Origin: Aquabacterium parvum
GTDB lineage: Bacteria > Pseudomonadota > Gammaproteobacteria > Burkholderiales > Burkholderiaceae_C
DNA length: 64,000 bases
Assembly: GCF_001447195.1 (NCBI RefSeq)
Contig: NZ_LFRI01000084.1
Location: 93,004 to 157,003, forward strand
Direction: 5' to 3'
This document shows, piece after piece, positions 39,038-48,194 of this stretch (positions are counted from its first letter, which is position 1; each line of letters opens with the position of its first letter). Below the pieces are notes generated by a model. It searched no databases, had not been told where the DNA came from, and saw nothing but the letters and a program-made list of their open reading frames with translations. The position numbers and the translations under genes are program-made.

Positions 39038-39790
39038 TCAGCCGCCCTTGCCTGCTGCCTTGGCCAGTCGCTGCTCCAGGGTCTGCAGCGAAGCAGCACC
39101 CGGCAAGCGGGAGCCGTCTTCAAAGAAGATCGCGGGCGTGCCGTTGACGCGCAGCTTCTGGGACAGCGCCAGGTTGCGCTGCAGGGGCGAGCCGCACTGA
39201 CCCAATGCGCGCGGCGGTGCTTCGCCGTCGAGCATCCAGTTCAACCAGGTCTGGGTGCGGTCTTTGGCGCACCAGATTTGGTCGGCCTTGGTGCGCGAAT
39301 CGTCGCCCAGGATCCCGATGACGAAGGTGTAGACGGTGACGTCCTTGAGCTTCTGGATGTCGCGCTCCAGGCGCTTGCAGTAGCCGCAGTTCGGGTCGGA
39401 GAACACCACCATGCGGCGCTTGCCGTTGCCACTCTTCCAGACCACGGCGTCGCGCAGCGGGAAGTTGTCGAAATCGACCTGGTTGATCTCATCCAACCGA
39501 GCCTCGGTGAGGTTGCGCTGGCTGCGCACATCGATGAGTTGCCCGTCGATGAGGTGATCGCCGCTGGCGTCGGTGTAGAAAATGTGGCCACCGGCACGCA
39601 GCTCGATCAGGCCAGCCATGGACGTGGTGCGCGCACCTTCGATGGGCGGCAGTTGCGGCATGCGCTGCGAGAGCTTCTGCTTGAGCGAATTGAGCTGCGC
39701 TGCAGGCAATTCAGCCTGGGCGTGGGCCAGTCCCTGGCTCATCGCCAAAGCAATCAACGTGGCGCGCAGGATTCGGTTGAGTCGGGGCAT
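39038..39790 (-). CDS. dsbC: Thiol:disulfide interchange protein DsbC
   Basis: This 250-residue periplasmic disulfide isomerase has a signal peptide (MPRLNRILRATLIALAMSQG, cut after AHA or AHAQA). The N-terminal dimerisation domain follows, and the thioredoxin-like domain has its active site in VVFSDPNCGYCKRLERDI near residue 117. A second Cys pair (IWCAKDR ... LGQCGSP) matches the structural disulfide of DsbC. The cis-Pro is in RVNGTPAIFFEDG. The ATG at 39790 begins the signal peptide; the frame open to 39892 runs into the next gene. It is 46 bases downstream of the UbiH-like gene. Confidence 0.93.
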   Translation of the reverse strand: MPRLNRILRATLIALAMSQGLAHAQAELPAAQLNSLKQKLSQRMPQLPPIEGARTTSMAGLIELRAGGHIFYTDASGDHLIDGQLIDVRSQRNLTEARLDEINQVDFDNFPLRDAVVWKSGNGKRRMVVFSDPNCGYCKRLERDIQKLKDVTVYTFVIGILGDDSRTKADQIWCAKDRTQTWLNWMLDGEAPPRALGQCGSPLQRNLALSQKLRVNGTPAIFFEDGSRLPGAASLQTLEQRLAKAAGKGG

Positions 39791-39836
39791 CAGGGCGGTC
39801 CTCAGGGGGCAGGGAGCAAAAACGGTGGGGAAAGCA

Positions 39837-41006
39837 TCAGGCGTCCAGGGCGCGGCCGACCAGCCAGTGCTTGAGGGGCCCCAGCCGTTCAACCGCTGAC
39901 ATGCCGACGTTGCGCAGCGCTTTCAGTGGGCCGCGCGAATCGGCGAACAGGTGCAGCATGCCATCGGTGACGGAAGCCATGGCGCGTGTGGGCCATTCGC
40001 GTTGGCGCACATAACGCTGCAGCAGGCGCTCATCACCAGGCTCGCGCCAGGGCTCGGCGCGCCGCGCATCCACCAGCACGCTCAACATGGTGTCGACATC
40101 GGCCAGCCCCAGGTTGAGCCCTTGCCCCGCAAGCGGGTGCACCTGGTGGGCGGCATCACCCAGCAGCACCCAACCCGGGCCAGCCCACCGAGACGCCTGG
40201 GCCAGCGAAAGTGGCCACGAGGCCAACTCCGAGCTCAGCTTCAGCTCGCCAATCAACGGCAAGGCTTGCGGGTCGCTCGCTTCGATGGCCTGGTTCAGCT
40301 CCCGCTCGAAATCGGCGGCAGGCAGGCTGGTCAACGCCTGCGCACGCGCGCGCGGCACCGACCACACCAGGCCATATGACGCTTGAGGCTCGGGCTGGTT
40401 GAAGGGCAACAGGGCCAGCACGTCCGGCGAGCGGAACCACTGGCGGGCCACGCCCTGGTGAGGCCGAGAGGCCACCAGCCTGGCCGCCACGCCACTGTGG
40501 CCGTAAGGCTGGCGGTCAAAGCCGATGCCCAGGGCCCGTCGCGAATCGGAGAACTTGCCTTCGCAGATGGCCAGCAGCGACGAGGGCACCGGGGCCTGCC
40601 CATCTTTCAGGGCGCCGACGACCTCCACACGAGGGGCAAAACGCAGGGCGTCGCTGAGCAGGCGTTCCAAGGCGCCGGCGTCGGCGATCCAGGCCAGTTC
40701 ATGGACTCGCTGCTGCCAGGCCGAGAACTCGAGGCTGCCACCGTCGTCTCCACGGATCTGCATGCCAAAAACGGGGGCGGCGAAGGCCTGCAAAGCGGGC
40801 CAGATGCGCAGCCGGGTCAGCAAATCGATGGCGCGGGCGTTGAGGGCGTAGGTGCGCACGTCCTGCGAGGTCGGGGCCTGGAAAGCCTCGGCCCTGGCCC
40901 AGGCCACGCTGAAGCCTTCGGCCGACAGGCCCAATGCCAGGCTCATGGCGACGGCACCGGAGCCGCTCACGCACACATCGAATCGCTTGCCAGCGGGGGA
41001 ATTCAT
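39837..41006 (-). CDS. FAD-dependent monooxygenase, UbiH/UbiF/Coq6 type
   Basis: This 389-residue flavoprotein monooxygenase is probably one of the ubiquinone ring hydroxylases. The N-terminal Rossmann motif reads [20 protein letters not shown], with GSGAVA in place of the usual GGGxxG. The FAD/NADPH motif region follows near residue 155, and the second FAD motif is [20 protein letters not shown] near residue 280. Ring position cannot be read from the sequence. It is divergent from ychF and upstream of dsbC. Confidence 0.83.
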   Translation of the reverse strand: MNSPAGKRFDVCVSGSGAVAMSLALGLSAEGFSVAWARAEAFQAPTSQDVRTYALNARAIDLLTRLRIWPALQAFAAPVFGMQIRGDDGGSLEFSAWQQRVHELAWIADAGALERLLSDALRFAPRVEVVGALKDGQAPVPSSLLAICEGKFSDSRRALGIGFDRQPYGHSGVAARLVASRPHQGVARQWFRSPDVLALLPFNQPEPQASYGLVWSVPRARAQALTSLPAADFERELNQAIEASDPQALPLIGELKLSSELASWPLSLAQASRWAGPGWVLLGDAAHQVHPLAGQGLNLGLADVDTMLSVLVDARRAEPWREPGDERLLQRYVRQREWPTRAMASVTDGMLHLFADSRGPLKALRNVGMSAVERLGPLKHWLVGRALDA

Positions 41007-41213
41007 GAAATGGTTTTCCTCAGCGGTGGTGACCCCGGCAGACCGTGCCGGGCAAGACCGCGCCCGGTAATCTACCCGATGGCCAGTGGCACGGAGCGGC
41101 CCTTGGCACCGGGGCGCTTAAAATGCCGCGATTGCTGCCGTGCGTCAACGACACGCGTTCGCGCTGAGCGGCCCATCTCTTCCTGTCTTTTCCCCTCCTG
41201 CCATAGGAACACC

Positions 41214-42308
41214 ATGAGCCTCCAATGCGGCATCGTGGGTCTGCCCAACGTCGGCAAGTCCACCCTTTTCAACGCGCTGACCAAGGCCGGCATCGCCGCC
41301 GAGAACTACCCCTTCTGCACCATCGAGCCCAACGTGGGTGTGGTGGAAGTGCCCGATCCGCGCCTGGCGCAGCTCTCCGAGATCGTCCAGCCCGAGCGCA
41401 TCGTGCCGGCCATCGTCGAATTCGTGGACATCGCCGGCCTGGTCGCTGGCGCCTCGCAGGGTGAAGGCCTGGGCAACCAGTTCCTCAGCCACATCCGCGA
41501 AACCGACGCCATCGTCAACGTGGTGCGCTGCTTCGAAGACGACAACGTGATCCACGTGGCCGGCAAGGTCGACCCGATCGCCGACATCGAAGTCATCCAG
41601 ACCGAGCTGTGCCTGGCCGACCTGGGCACCGTGGAAAAGAGCCTGCACCGCTACAACAAGGCCGCCCGCTCGGGCAACGACAAGGAAGCCGCCGCCCTGG
41701 TCAAGGTGCTGGAGAAGTGCCAGGCCGCCCTGGACCAGGCCAAGCCCGTGCGCTCGATCGAGTTCAGCAAGGAAGAGCTGGCCATCCTCAAACCGCTGTG
41801 CCTGATCACGGCCAAGCCCGCCATGTTCGTGGGCAACGTGTCGGAAACCGGCTTCGAGAACAACCCCTTCCTGGACCGCCTGCGCGAGTACGCCGCAGCA
41901 CAAAAGGGCGAGGTCGTGGCCATTTGCGCCAAGACCGAGGCCGAACTGGCCGAGATGGAAGACGACGATCGCGCCATGTTCCTGGCCGAGATGGGCCAGA
42001 GCGAGCCGGGCCTGAACCGCCTGATCCGGGCTGGCTTCAAGCTGCTGGGCCTGCAGACCTACTTCACGGCCGGCGTCAAGGAAGTACGCGCCTGGACGGT
42101 GCCCATCGGCGCGACCGCCCCGCAAGCCGCTGGCGTCATCCACACCGACTTCGAGCGTGGCTTCATCCGCGCCCAGACCATTGCCTTCGAGGACTTCATC
42201 CAGTACAAGGGCGAGTCCGGCGCGAAAGAGGCCGGCAAGATGCGCGCCGAGGGCAAGGAATACATCGTCAAGGACGGCGATGTGCTGAATTTCCTGTTCA
42301 ACGTCTGA
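41214..42308 (+). CDS. ychF: Redox-regulated ATPase YchF
   Basis: This 364-residue Obg-family P-loop protein prefers ATP over GTP and associates with ribosomes. It begins [21 protein letters not shown]3 is [21 protein letters not shown]4 is the NxxE variant of the family, and the C-terminal TGS domain ends [20 protein letters not shown] then [11 protein letters not shown]. The open frame to 40383 lies opposite the UbiH-like gene and is not coding. It is the last core gene before the accessory island. Confidence 0.97.
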   Translation: MSLQCGIVGLPNVGKSTLFNALTKAGIAAENYPFCTIEPNVGVVEVPDPRLAQLSEIVQPERIVPAIVEFVDIAGLVAGASQGEGLGNQFLSHIRETDAIVNVVRCFEDDNVIHVAGKVDPIADIEVIQTELCLADLGTVEKSLHRYNKAARSGNDKEAAALVKVLEKCQAALDQAKPVRSIEFSKEELAILKPLCLITAKPAMFVGNVSETGFENNPFLDRLREYAAAQKGEVVAICAKTEAELAEMEDDDRAMFLAEMGQSEPGLNRLIRAGFKLLGLQTYFTAGVKEVRAWTVPIGATAPQAAGVIHTDFERGFIRAQTIAFEDFIQYKGESGAKEAGKMRAEGKEYIVKDGDVLNFLFNV

Positions 42309-42507
42309 CTCCGTTTACTGAACCTTGACGAACCTCCATGAACCTCAAAAACACGACAACATGTTGATTTTGATTTGATTTTCAACGAGGCCGATGTTCA
42401 ACGAGGTTCAGTAGTGTTCATGGCATTCCAGGAAAACTTGGGGTAGTCTTTGGGGTATGAGCCGAGTTGAGTGGGGGTACGCCACTCTCTCGATGGAGAC
42501 CCCCAGG
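42309..42507. other. Island boundary with short repeats (candidate integrase-binding/attachment region)
   Basis: Between ychF and the integrase lie three GAACCT repeats at a 10-base interval (42320, 42330, 42340) and two TTCAACGAGG repeats (42381, 42397). The inverted copy TACTGAACCT (42317-42326) / AGGTTCAGTA (42404-42413) spans them. Two TTGGGGTA repeats 11 bases apart (42439, 42450) follow. Such iterated sites next to P4-type integrases are commonly arm or core sites. The exact att core is not identifiable because the other end of the island is outside the window. Confidence 0.45.
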
Positions 42508-43746
42508 ATGCCAAAAGACCTTCTCAGTGACGCCAAGATCAGGACCGCCAAGCCCGACGTGAAGCCCTACAAGCTCAGCGACGGCGGCGGTCTTTTCCTG
42601 TTGATTCAGCCCTCAGGTAGCAAGCTGTGGCGCTGGAAGTTCCGGCTTAACGGGAAGGAGAACCTGTTCGCTGTCGGCTCTTATCCAGAGGTTGGCCTGG
42701 CAGATGCGCGCACTGCTCGTGATGCAGCTCGTGATCTGGCGAAACAAGGCATCAATCCTTCTCAGCATCGCAAGGACGAGCGGCAGCGCAACATCGACGC
42801 CGCAACAGCCCGCAAGCACGCCGAGGCGCTGGCCCAGGAAATCTCGTTTGCCAAAGTCTCCGCCGCATATCTGACCGAGGTGAAGGCGAGCTACACGCCA
42901 GGCTCCTACCGTGCGAAGGAGTCCCGCATTCGGAAGTACCTCGCCCCCAAGCTCGATGAGCTGCCCATCACCGAGATTGGTGCCAGAGAAATCCGGCCAA
43001 TCTTGGAAGCATGCAAGGCTTATGGCTCTTGGGCGAGCATCCACGTCAAAGGAGATCTCTCGGCGATTTTCCAGCACGCAGTTGTGAGGGGGCTCGTTGA
43101 CTCCAACCCCATCCCCGGCCTGCGTGGCCTGCTGAAGATTCCGTCGAGCCAAAGCAAGGCCGTGTTGACGGCCGATCAGATTCGCGCCTTCTATCGCGCT
43201 CTGCGCGCCTACAGAGGCTATCCCGAGACGGCCCTTTGCCTTCGCCTCATTGCATTCACCGCTTGCCGCCCCGGCGAGGCTGCCGATGCGGAGTGGGGCG
43301 AGTTCGACATCGAGGGAAAACTGTGGCGACGACCGGCAGCGAAGATGAAAGCGCGGCGCGACCATGTGTCGCCACTCTCCGTGCCAGCCCTAAAGCTGCT
43401 TGAAGAACTGCGGCCCATCACAGGGGCTGGGCGCTACCTGTTCCCACATCGCAGCGGCGAAGGCTTCTCGACGCCGAACCGGCTGACCTATGCGATGCGC
43501 GACATGAACCTCGGCGAGCGCACGACGCCGCACTGCTGGCGCACCACCTTTTCAACATGGGCCAACGAACAAGGCTTCCGACCGGACGCCATCGAACGGC
43601 AACTGGCGCATGTTGAAAGCAACCGGGTGCGGGCTACGTACAACAAGGCCCTGTTGCTGAACGAGCGGCGCGAGATCATGCAGGCATGGGCCGACCATCT
43701 TGTCGCCTTGGATCGAGCGGGGAGTGTCAGCGATGCAGCCGATTGA
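42508..43746 (+). CDS. P4-type tyrosine integrase
   Basis: This 412-residue site-specific recombinase has the DUF4102 N-terminal domain (KIRTAKPDVKPYKLSDGGGL, LFAVGSYPEVGLADARTARD), a SAM-like core-binding domain (~100-195) and the catalytic domain. Catalytic residues are Arg in TACRPGEAADAEW, His/Arg in TPHCWRTTFSTWANEQ and the nucleophile Tyr in VRATYNKALLLNER. ATG at 42508 (GGAG nine bases upstream) is preferred over 42493 or 42457. It marks the left end of the accessory island inserted after ychF. The gene looks intact. Confidence 0.93.
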   Translation: MPKDLLSDAKIRTAKPDVKPYKLSDGGGLFLLIQPSGSKLWRWKFRLNGKENLFAVGSYPEVGLADARTARDAARDLAKQGINPSQHRKDERQRNIDAATARKHAEALAQEISFAKVSAAYLTEVKASYTPGSYRAKESRIRKYLAPKLDELPITEIGAREIRPILEACKAYGSWASIHVKGDLSAIFQHAVVRGLVDSNPIPGLRGLLKIPSSQSKAVLTADQIRAFYRALRAYRGYPETALCLRLIAFTACRPGEAADAEWGEFDIEGKLWRRPAAKMKARRDHVSPLSVPALKLLEELRPITGAGRYLFPHRSGEGFSTPNRLTYAMRDMNLGERTTPHCWRTTFSTWANEQGFRPDAIERQLAHVESNRVRATYNKALLLNERREIMQAWADHLVALDRAGSVSDAAD

Positions 43747-44542
43747 CCAAGCGCTTGTCTTTGAGGCCATTCGCTACCAGGCCGCCTATCGCGCCGAGGC
43801 ACGGCAGAACCACCATCGAAGCATTCCTGGCCCACTGGTAGCGGAGCTTCTCCGCTACATCGAGGGCAGCATGGAAGGCGTGACCCAGAGCGAGCTTGAG
43901 CTACTGCTCTTGTCGTCTCGCACTGCGCGCACGACGCGCCTGGACGGTGACAACTTGGGTGCGCAGTGGCGCGCCTATGTCGCTCACCGGGGCCGCGACG
44001 TTCACGAGAAAAAGGAGTGGCGCAACTGGTATGGCAAGTACGGCAAGAAGGAAGCAATCCGACAGCTCGCCGTCACCGATCCTTTTCTCATTCAAGAGCC
44101 GCCCCTGCCACCCTTGGACTCGGACGAGGATCAAAGCGCCGCCGAGTTGCCAGCGAGGCCACAGATGCGAGGACTGCCGCAGGACGGTCGGCCGATGAAC
44201 TTTCACAAGATGCGTGACATCTTGGCGCGGTGGACAGCCGCGCTCATGCAGCGGGCCATTGAGCAAGTTGCTTGCTTGCCGGACGAAGAACAGCCCCCAG
44301 CCTTGGTGAGATCACTGCAACGAGTGCAAATGCGCCTGCATCCCATAGTGGGGATGGTGAACGCCTGGGAGGCAGCCAATGAGTTGCTGTCCAATGGAAT
44401 TTTGTTGGACACACCGAACGACCTGCCCGCTGACTTCTCAGCCGCTTTGGATGGCGTCGAGGCGCGCGAGACACACAAGCAACAAGAACTCGTCGCGTAC
44501 TGGGAGAAACGGCTTCCTGCCCTAATGAGCCGCATTCCCTGA
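43733..44542 (+). CDS. Unrecognised island protein downstream of the integrase
   Basis: This 269-residue soluble protein starts MQPIDQALVFEAIRYQ, 14 bases before the integrase stop codon, so the two are translationally linked. It has no signal peptide or membrane helix. It is mixed helical, with acidic and Pro-rich stretches (EPPLPPLDSDEDQSAAELPA) around residue 125. I recognise no domain. Position suggests a role tied to the integrase or simply island cargo. Confidence 0.6.
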   Translation: MQPIDQALVFEAIRYQAAYRAEARQNHHRSIPGPLVAELLRYIEGSMEGVTQSELELLLLSSRTARTTRLDGDNLGAQWRAYVAHRGRDVHEKKEWRNWYGKYGKKEAIRQLAVTDPFLIQEPPLPPLDSDEDQSAAELPARPQMRGLPQDGRPMNFHKMRDILARWTAALMQRAIEQVACLPDEEQPPALVRSLQRVQMRLHPIVGMVNAWEAANELLSNGILLDTPNDLPADFSAALDGVEARETHKQQELVAYWEKRLPALMSRIP

Positions 44543-44636
44543 CAACCGTGTTCCGCTGCTGGTGAAGCGGTCGAAATTCGTTCTCTCTGCTTTTTTGACT
44601 CGCTTTTACTGTGATCGCATCGTTCATTGAGGTGCG

Positions 44637-44849
44637 GTGAGGTTCACAGTGGAAAACAACAAAGAGCAACAGGATGTCGTCATCCTTCGTCGGCCGCTGG
44701 TCGAGAAAAGAACCGGTTTAACGAAATCCGGCATCTACTTTCTCATCCGAGAAGGTAGCCATTCGACCGCGCAGGCCCTGCACGCCGTGCGCAACTACAT
44801 CGACCAGCTTGCCGCCCACCCGCGTGAGCCTTCCGCCGAGGTGCACTGA
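44637..44849 (+). pseudogene. AlpA-type regulator 5' end fused to an unrelated 3' end
   Basis: The 70-codon frame starts at GTG. Its first ~40 residues match the AlpA-type winged helix (VILRRPLVEKRTGLTKSGIY then FLIREG), the excision regulator usually found near P4-type integrases. After IREG the AlpA pattern stops and an unrelated HSTAQALHAVRNYIDQLAAH segment begins, reading to a stop two bases before the relaxase start. The second part has the position of a gene that normally precedes the relaxase. This looks like the scar of a deletion that joined two genes in frame. Whether the product works is unknown. Confidence 0.6.
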
Positions 44850-44850
44850 C

Positions 44851-45297
44851 GTGATCGGCAAGGAAGTCCCCATCGACGCCGACAAGGCCGCCGGGCGTAG
44901 CAAGGCGCAGCAGATCCGTGACCTGACGGACTACCAGCACGCCGCGCATGAAGGCGAGAAGGTGATGTACTTCACCACGAGGGGGTTCCAGTCGCAGACC
45001 TTCGCTGGCCAGCAGCTTGAAATGGTTGCTTTGGCGATGGAGTCCGTGCGGGCGGCCCAGCCGGTAAAGCACTACGTCTTTTCGTTCAAAGAGGGCGAGG
45101 AACCGTCGCCTGAACAAGTCGAAGAACTGCTCGACATCCTCGAAGCGGAGAGCGGGTGCAAGGGGCACCAGATGATGGCGGCCGTCCATCAGGATACGGA
45201 CAACATTCACATCCACGTCTCGCTGAACACGGTACACGCTCACCTGCATCAAGATGACGGCCGACAAGCGGCTGGCCCGACTCGTCGGCCCCCGTGA
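44851..45297 (+). pseudogene. MobA/TraI-type relaxase, nuclease domain only
   Basis: Starting at GTG 44851 (GAGG upstream), the frame matches the N-terminus of IncP TraI-like relaxases. A Tyr candidate for DNA cleavage is in IRDLTDYQHAAHEGEKVMY, the middle motif is KHYVFSFKEGEEPS, and the metal-binding histidine motif is VHQDTDNIHIHVSLNTV. Immediately after this motif the similarity ends and a stop follows 20 codons later, at 148 residues. Full-length relaxases have several hundred. A deletion or frameshift after the histidine motif is likely. The next frame (primase-like) overlaps it by 44 bases. Confidence 0.75.
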
Positions 45298-46198
45298 AGG
45301 TGTTGCAGCGGCGGACGTGTGCGGGCGCATGGGCGCGCTGATCGCCGCCCACGCCAAGCGCGAAAACATCTACTACACGCCCAGGTCTGACGCGATGCAC
45401 CACATCCTCGTCGATGACCTGACCCGTGCCTCGCTCACCCGCATGCTTGCGGACGGCCACAAGCCTGCGGCGGTGCTGGAGTCGAGCCCTGATCGCTTCC
45501 AGGCCGTGCTCAACGTGTCCAAGGGCAGCGACGATGAGGACGCTGAGCGAGCGGTGGCCAATGCGCTCAGCGCCCGGCTGAACAAGGCGTATGGCGACCC
45601 GAAGCTGAGCGGTGCGATCCACCCCCACCGAGCGCCCGGCTTCTGCAATCACAAATGGGAAGAGGGAGCGCCCGCACCCAAGTACCAGCGTCAGGACGGC
45701 ACCTTCCCCGAGGTGAATCTGGTGTTCGCGGTGCCCTGCACCTGCACCAAGGCGCAGACGCTGGCTCAGGAGATCGGCCAGCAGCTCGCGGAAGCCGCTC
45801 GCCAGGCCGGGGCGCGCAGCGCTGCGCCTACGCCTGTCGGCACGCTGCCCAGCGAGGTCTACGCGGCCCATCACAGGGACATCATGGCCCGATGGCGCGG
45901 CGACCAGCCCAACCTGTCCATCGTGGACTCCATGATCGCGGAGCGAATGGCGGCCACCGGACACGATGAGGCCGCCGTGCGCCAAGCCATCGCGGCGTGC
46001 GCGCCGTCGATCCGTGCCAGGCCGGAGAGCCGGAACTGGGCTGACTACGCGCGGCGGACAGCGGAGTACGCACTCCACAGCCCGAAAGCCGCTGCCAGCA
46101 TCGCGAAGCTGCGGCCGTACCTTGGTCAGCTCCTGCGGCTGGAGGGGCGTGACCCGGCCGCCGAGCTGGCCCACGACGGGCCGAGGATGGGCGCATGA
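45254..46198 (+). CDS. RepB-type DNA primase domain protein
   Basis: This 314-residue frame begins within the end of the relaxase remnant. The segment HHILVDDLTRASLTRMLADG then HKPAAVLESSPDRFQAVLNV fits the RepB/MobA-type primase domain found in the C-terminal half of some relaxases and in plasmid replication proteins. The C-terminal part (RPESRNWADYARRTAEYAL) is helical. It is probably the remaining C-terminal portion of the relaxase/primase gene after an internal deletion, although a separate start (ATG 45254) is available. It overlaps the next gene by four bases (ATGA). Confidence 0.65.
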   Translation: MTADKRLARLVGPREGVAAADVCGRMGALIAAHAKRENIYYTPRSDAMHHILVDDLTRASLTRMLADGHKPAAVLESSPDRFQAVLNVSKGSDDEDAERAVANALSARLNKAYGDPKLSGAIHPHRAPGFCNHKWEEGAPAPKYQRQDGTFPEVNLVFAVPCTCTKAQTLAQEIGQQLAEAARQAGARSAAPTPVGTLPSEVYAAHHRDIMARWRGDQPNLSIVDSMIAERMAATGHDEAAVRQAIAACAPSIRARPESRNWADYARRTAEYALHSPKAAASIAKLRPYLGQLLRLEGRDPAAELAHDGPRMGA

Positions 46199-46647
46199 CT
46201 GGGCACGCTGAAACGCTCACACCTCAACTGCCACAACGCTTTGCGGCCGAGGAGCTGGAAGCCGCGGCGCGCTGGGTCGAGGACAGGGTGCGTCACGATG
46301 GTTCCTCCCCTGCCCGGCTCGTGGCCACGTTTCGGGCGCTGGATGCGATCCTGGCCAAGTCGCCGGGCGTGGTCGCTTTGCGCGACTTGTTACCTGGCTC
46401 GGGTCTGGAAATGCTCTATCTGCCGCCGACCGGCGCGGCCACTGGCACGCTGGCCAGCGTGCCAGGTGAGATCCACCTTGACGCGCTTGCCGACATCGGC
46501 CGCGCCCTGCGCGCCGAGTTCATCGCCACGGGGCGCGACATGGTGCAGATCGAGGCGGATGACGGCGCGCGTTTGATCGTCCATGCCATCGAGGTGCGGG
46601 CGCTGGTCATGGCGGCGGCCAACGTCCAACTGATCGACACTCGCTGA
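46195..46647 (+). CDS. Unrecognised small island protein with HAETLTP leader
   Basis: This 150-residue soluble protein begins MTGHAETLTPQLPQRFAAEE. Almost the same start, at protein and DNA level, is found in the leftward gene at 61198-61506. The rest (PGVVALRDLLPGSGLEMLYLP onwards) is not recognised. It is coupled to the primase-like gene by an ATGA overlap and is probably part of a plasmid-type backbone operon. Confidence 0.6.
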   Translation: MTGHAETLTPQLPQRFAAEELEAAARWVEDRVRHDGSSPARLVATFRALDAILAKSPGVVALRDLLPGSGLEMLYLPPTGAATGTLASVPGEIHLDALADIGRALRAEFIATGRDMVQIEADDGARLIVHAIEVRALVMAAANVQLIDTR

Positions 46648-46655
46648 CGCACACT

Positions 46656-46675
46656 ACGCAGATACGTATTTGCGT
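46656..46675. promoter_or_regulatory. Palindrome between convergent genes
   Basis: ACGCAGATACGTATTTGCGT is symmetric at 18 of 20 positions. It sits in the 27-base gap between two convergent genes. The core ATACGTAT recurs at 56012-56019. It could be a protein-binding site or, as RNA, a weak terminator; no U-run follows. Confidence 0.45.
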
Positions 46676-47502
46676 TATCGCGACCGGAGGCCAACCCAGA
46701 CGAGTGCCCCCACCGCCAGCAGCATTGCGCCTTGCAGGAGGATGGGCTGCAACCGCCACCACAACCGGCGCGCAGCCCAGCGGACGGGGTGGCGATTGGC
46801 CTCGTCCAGCCTCGCGGACAGGTTCTTGATGACCGTATCACGCCGTGACGCCTCCATCACCATGTGCTCGCGCTCGTGCAGTAGCTCGGCCAGGTACTCG
46901 CGTGGATCGCGCTCCCGGATGTTGGCCTCCCAGGACGTGACTGGGGTCAGTTCCTTGACCGGCATGGGCTTCGACACCCCTTCCTCATGTTCGGGATCGC
47001 TGTACGCGAACGTCAGGCCGAAGCGCTCGTAGAAGCGATTGCGCCTGGCCCGGTTGTCGTCTTGCGCTTGGCCGGACAGCAGCTTGATCGACCTGACCCT
47101 GGCCTCGGGCCACTGCTGCGCCCAGACCACAATCTCGTTCATGAGGTAGGTGCCGATTCGCTGGCCGCGCAGCTCGATTGGATCGAAAAAGAGCGCGCCA
47201 TCTACCAGCGACACCGATGCTTCGCCTTCGCGGAAGCCGCGCGAGTAGCTGGCTTTGAAATCCCCGCTGACGCGGGATCGAAGCGAGTGCTTGGGCTCGA
47301 TGGTTTGGTACGACAGGCGGATCGAGGCCTCGTACACCTGCCCGTCCCTGTCGTCGAGCCGGTAGCTTTCCTCGCGGTGAACGAAGAGCCTGGCAATCGG
47401 CTCGCCATCGGGCTTGTCCCGATCCCGCACCTCCAGCACGCAGACGGGAGGCTTGATGCGCTGCTTGCCGCGCCAGGCGTCGTCGAAGGCGGGCAGCGCC
47501 AT
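46675..47502 (-). CDS. GNAT-like acetyltransferase with C-terminal membrane helix
   Basis: In this 275-residue protein the middle (residues ~95-200) has a GNAT-like pattern: ALFFDPIELRGQRIGTYLMN as the acetyl-CoA loop and NRARRNRFYERFGLTFAY as the final strand-turn. A coiled helical region (REYLAELLHEREHMVMEASR) and a C-terminal membrane helix LLQGAMLLAVGALVWVGL follow. It is the last gene of the effector operon, and its ATG overlaps the stop of the lipoprotein gene by one base. The target is unknown. A membrane-tethered immunity or accessory role is possible. Confidence 0.55.
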   Translation of the reverse strand: MALPAFDDAWRGKQRIKPPVCVLEVRDRDKPDGEPIARLFVHREESYRLDDRDGQVYEASIRLSYQTIEPKHSLRSRVSGDFKASYSRGFREGEASVSLVDGALFFDPIELRGQRIGTYLMNEIVVWAQQWPEARVRSIKLLSGQAQDDNRARRNRFYERFGLTFAYSDPEHEEGVSKPMPVKELTPVTSWEANIRERDPREYLAELLHEREHMVMEASRRDTVIKNLSARLDEANRHPVRWAARRLWWRLQPILLQGAMLLAVGALVWVGLRSR

Positions 47503-48173
47503 CAGTCCAGACCCTTGGCCTCCCAGCCCTCGCTGGTCAGCTTGATCGGGTGCTTGGCGGGCTTGGTGCCAGCGGCGTCGAGAATGCTCTTCACCACCGG
47601 GAACGAGGCCTGCACGTCGGGCCGCTTCGCCCACTCGGCGACGTTGTTCACCTTGTAGAGGTAGGTGATGCTGGCCTCCTGGTAGTCGCCCAGCTTCATC
47701 GGGCCTTCCCACTTCACCACCTTGTCCAGGGCCTTTTTGCCCCAGCACAGGTCGGTTTGCTTCTCGGTGGTGCGACCGTTTAGACCGATGGCCGACACCT
47801 CGCGCTCCTGCGCGAAGGGCTTGGCCGCGTCGGTCAGCGTGTAGCGCTTGACCTTGGCCTTGGTGCCGGTGGGCTTACCCATGATCCCCATGATGTCCAC
47901 CTCGGTGTCCTCGCCCTTGACCAGGCCAGCGGCTTCGAGCGCGGCCATCTGCCCGCCAGGGCCTGTCGCGGTGGTCTTTTGCAAACGCACGTCATACTCG
48001 TTGAGATCCACCGGCCAGCGCTTGGTGTTCAGGCAGAGGTCGCCCTTCTTGTCGAAATACTGGGTCAGTGCCGCGCCGAAGTTCTTTTCGTTGGCGTCGG
48101 TCTTGCTGCCGCAGGCGGCCAGCGTGACGGTGCCGAGGGCGGCGAGGATGGCAAGTTGCTTTTTGATTTTCAT
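47502..48173 (-). CDS. Putative lipoprotein of the effector operon
   Basis: A 223-residue precursor with signal MKIKKQLAILAALGTVTLAA and lipobox LAAC (Cys near residue 21). The mature part has KNFGAALTQYFDKKGDLCLN and repeated short strands (YTLTDAAKPFAQER, ITYLYKVNNVAEWAKRPD). I do not recognise a named family. Periplasmic lipoproteins near type VI effectors are often immunity proteins, which is only an inference here. Confidence 0.65.
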   Translation of the reverse strand: MKIKKQLAILAALGTVTLAACGSKTDANEKNFGAALTQYFDKKGDLCLNTKRWPVDLNEYDVRLQKTTATGPGGQMAALEAAGLVKGEDTEVDIMGIMGKPTGTKAKVKRYTLTDAAKPFAQEREVSAIGLNGRTTEKQTDLCWGKKALDKVVKWEGPMKLGDYQEASITYLYKVNNVAEWAKRPDVQASFPVVKSILDAAGTKPAKHPIKLTSEGWEAKGLD

Positions 48174-48194
48174 GGGCTCCCTTGGTTTGATGGG

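Noticed and set aside
40383..41213. 277-codon N-terminal extension of YchF
   Set aside because: It lies opposite the UbiH-like gene; YchF starts at its conserved [16 protein letters not shown].
42300..42360. CRISPR-like array from the GAACCT repeats
   Set aside because: Units are only six bases at 10-base spacing with no spacers and no cas genes.
42309..42507. tRNA gene at the integrase boundary
   Set aside because: P4-type integrases often sit at tRNA genes, but no cloverleaf or CCA end can be drawn here.
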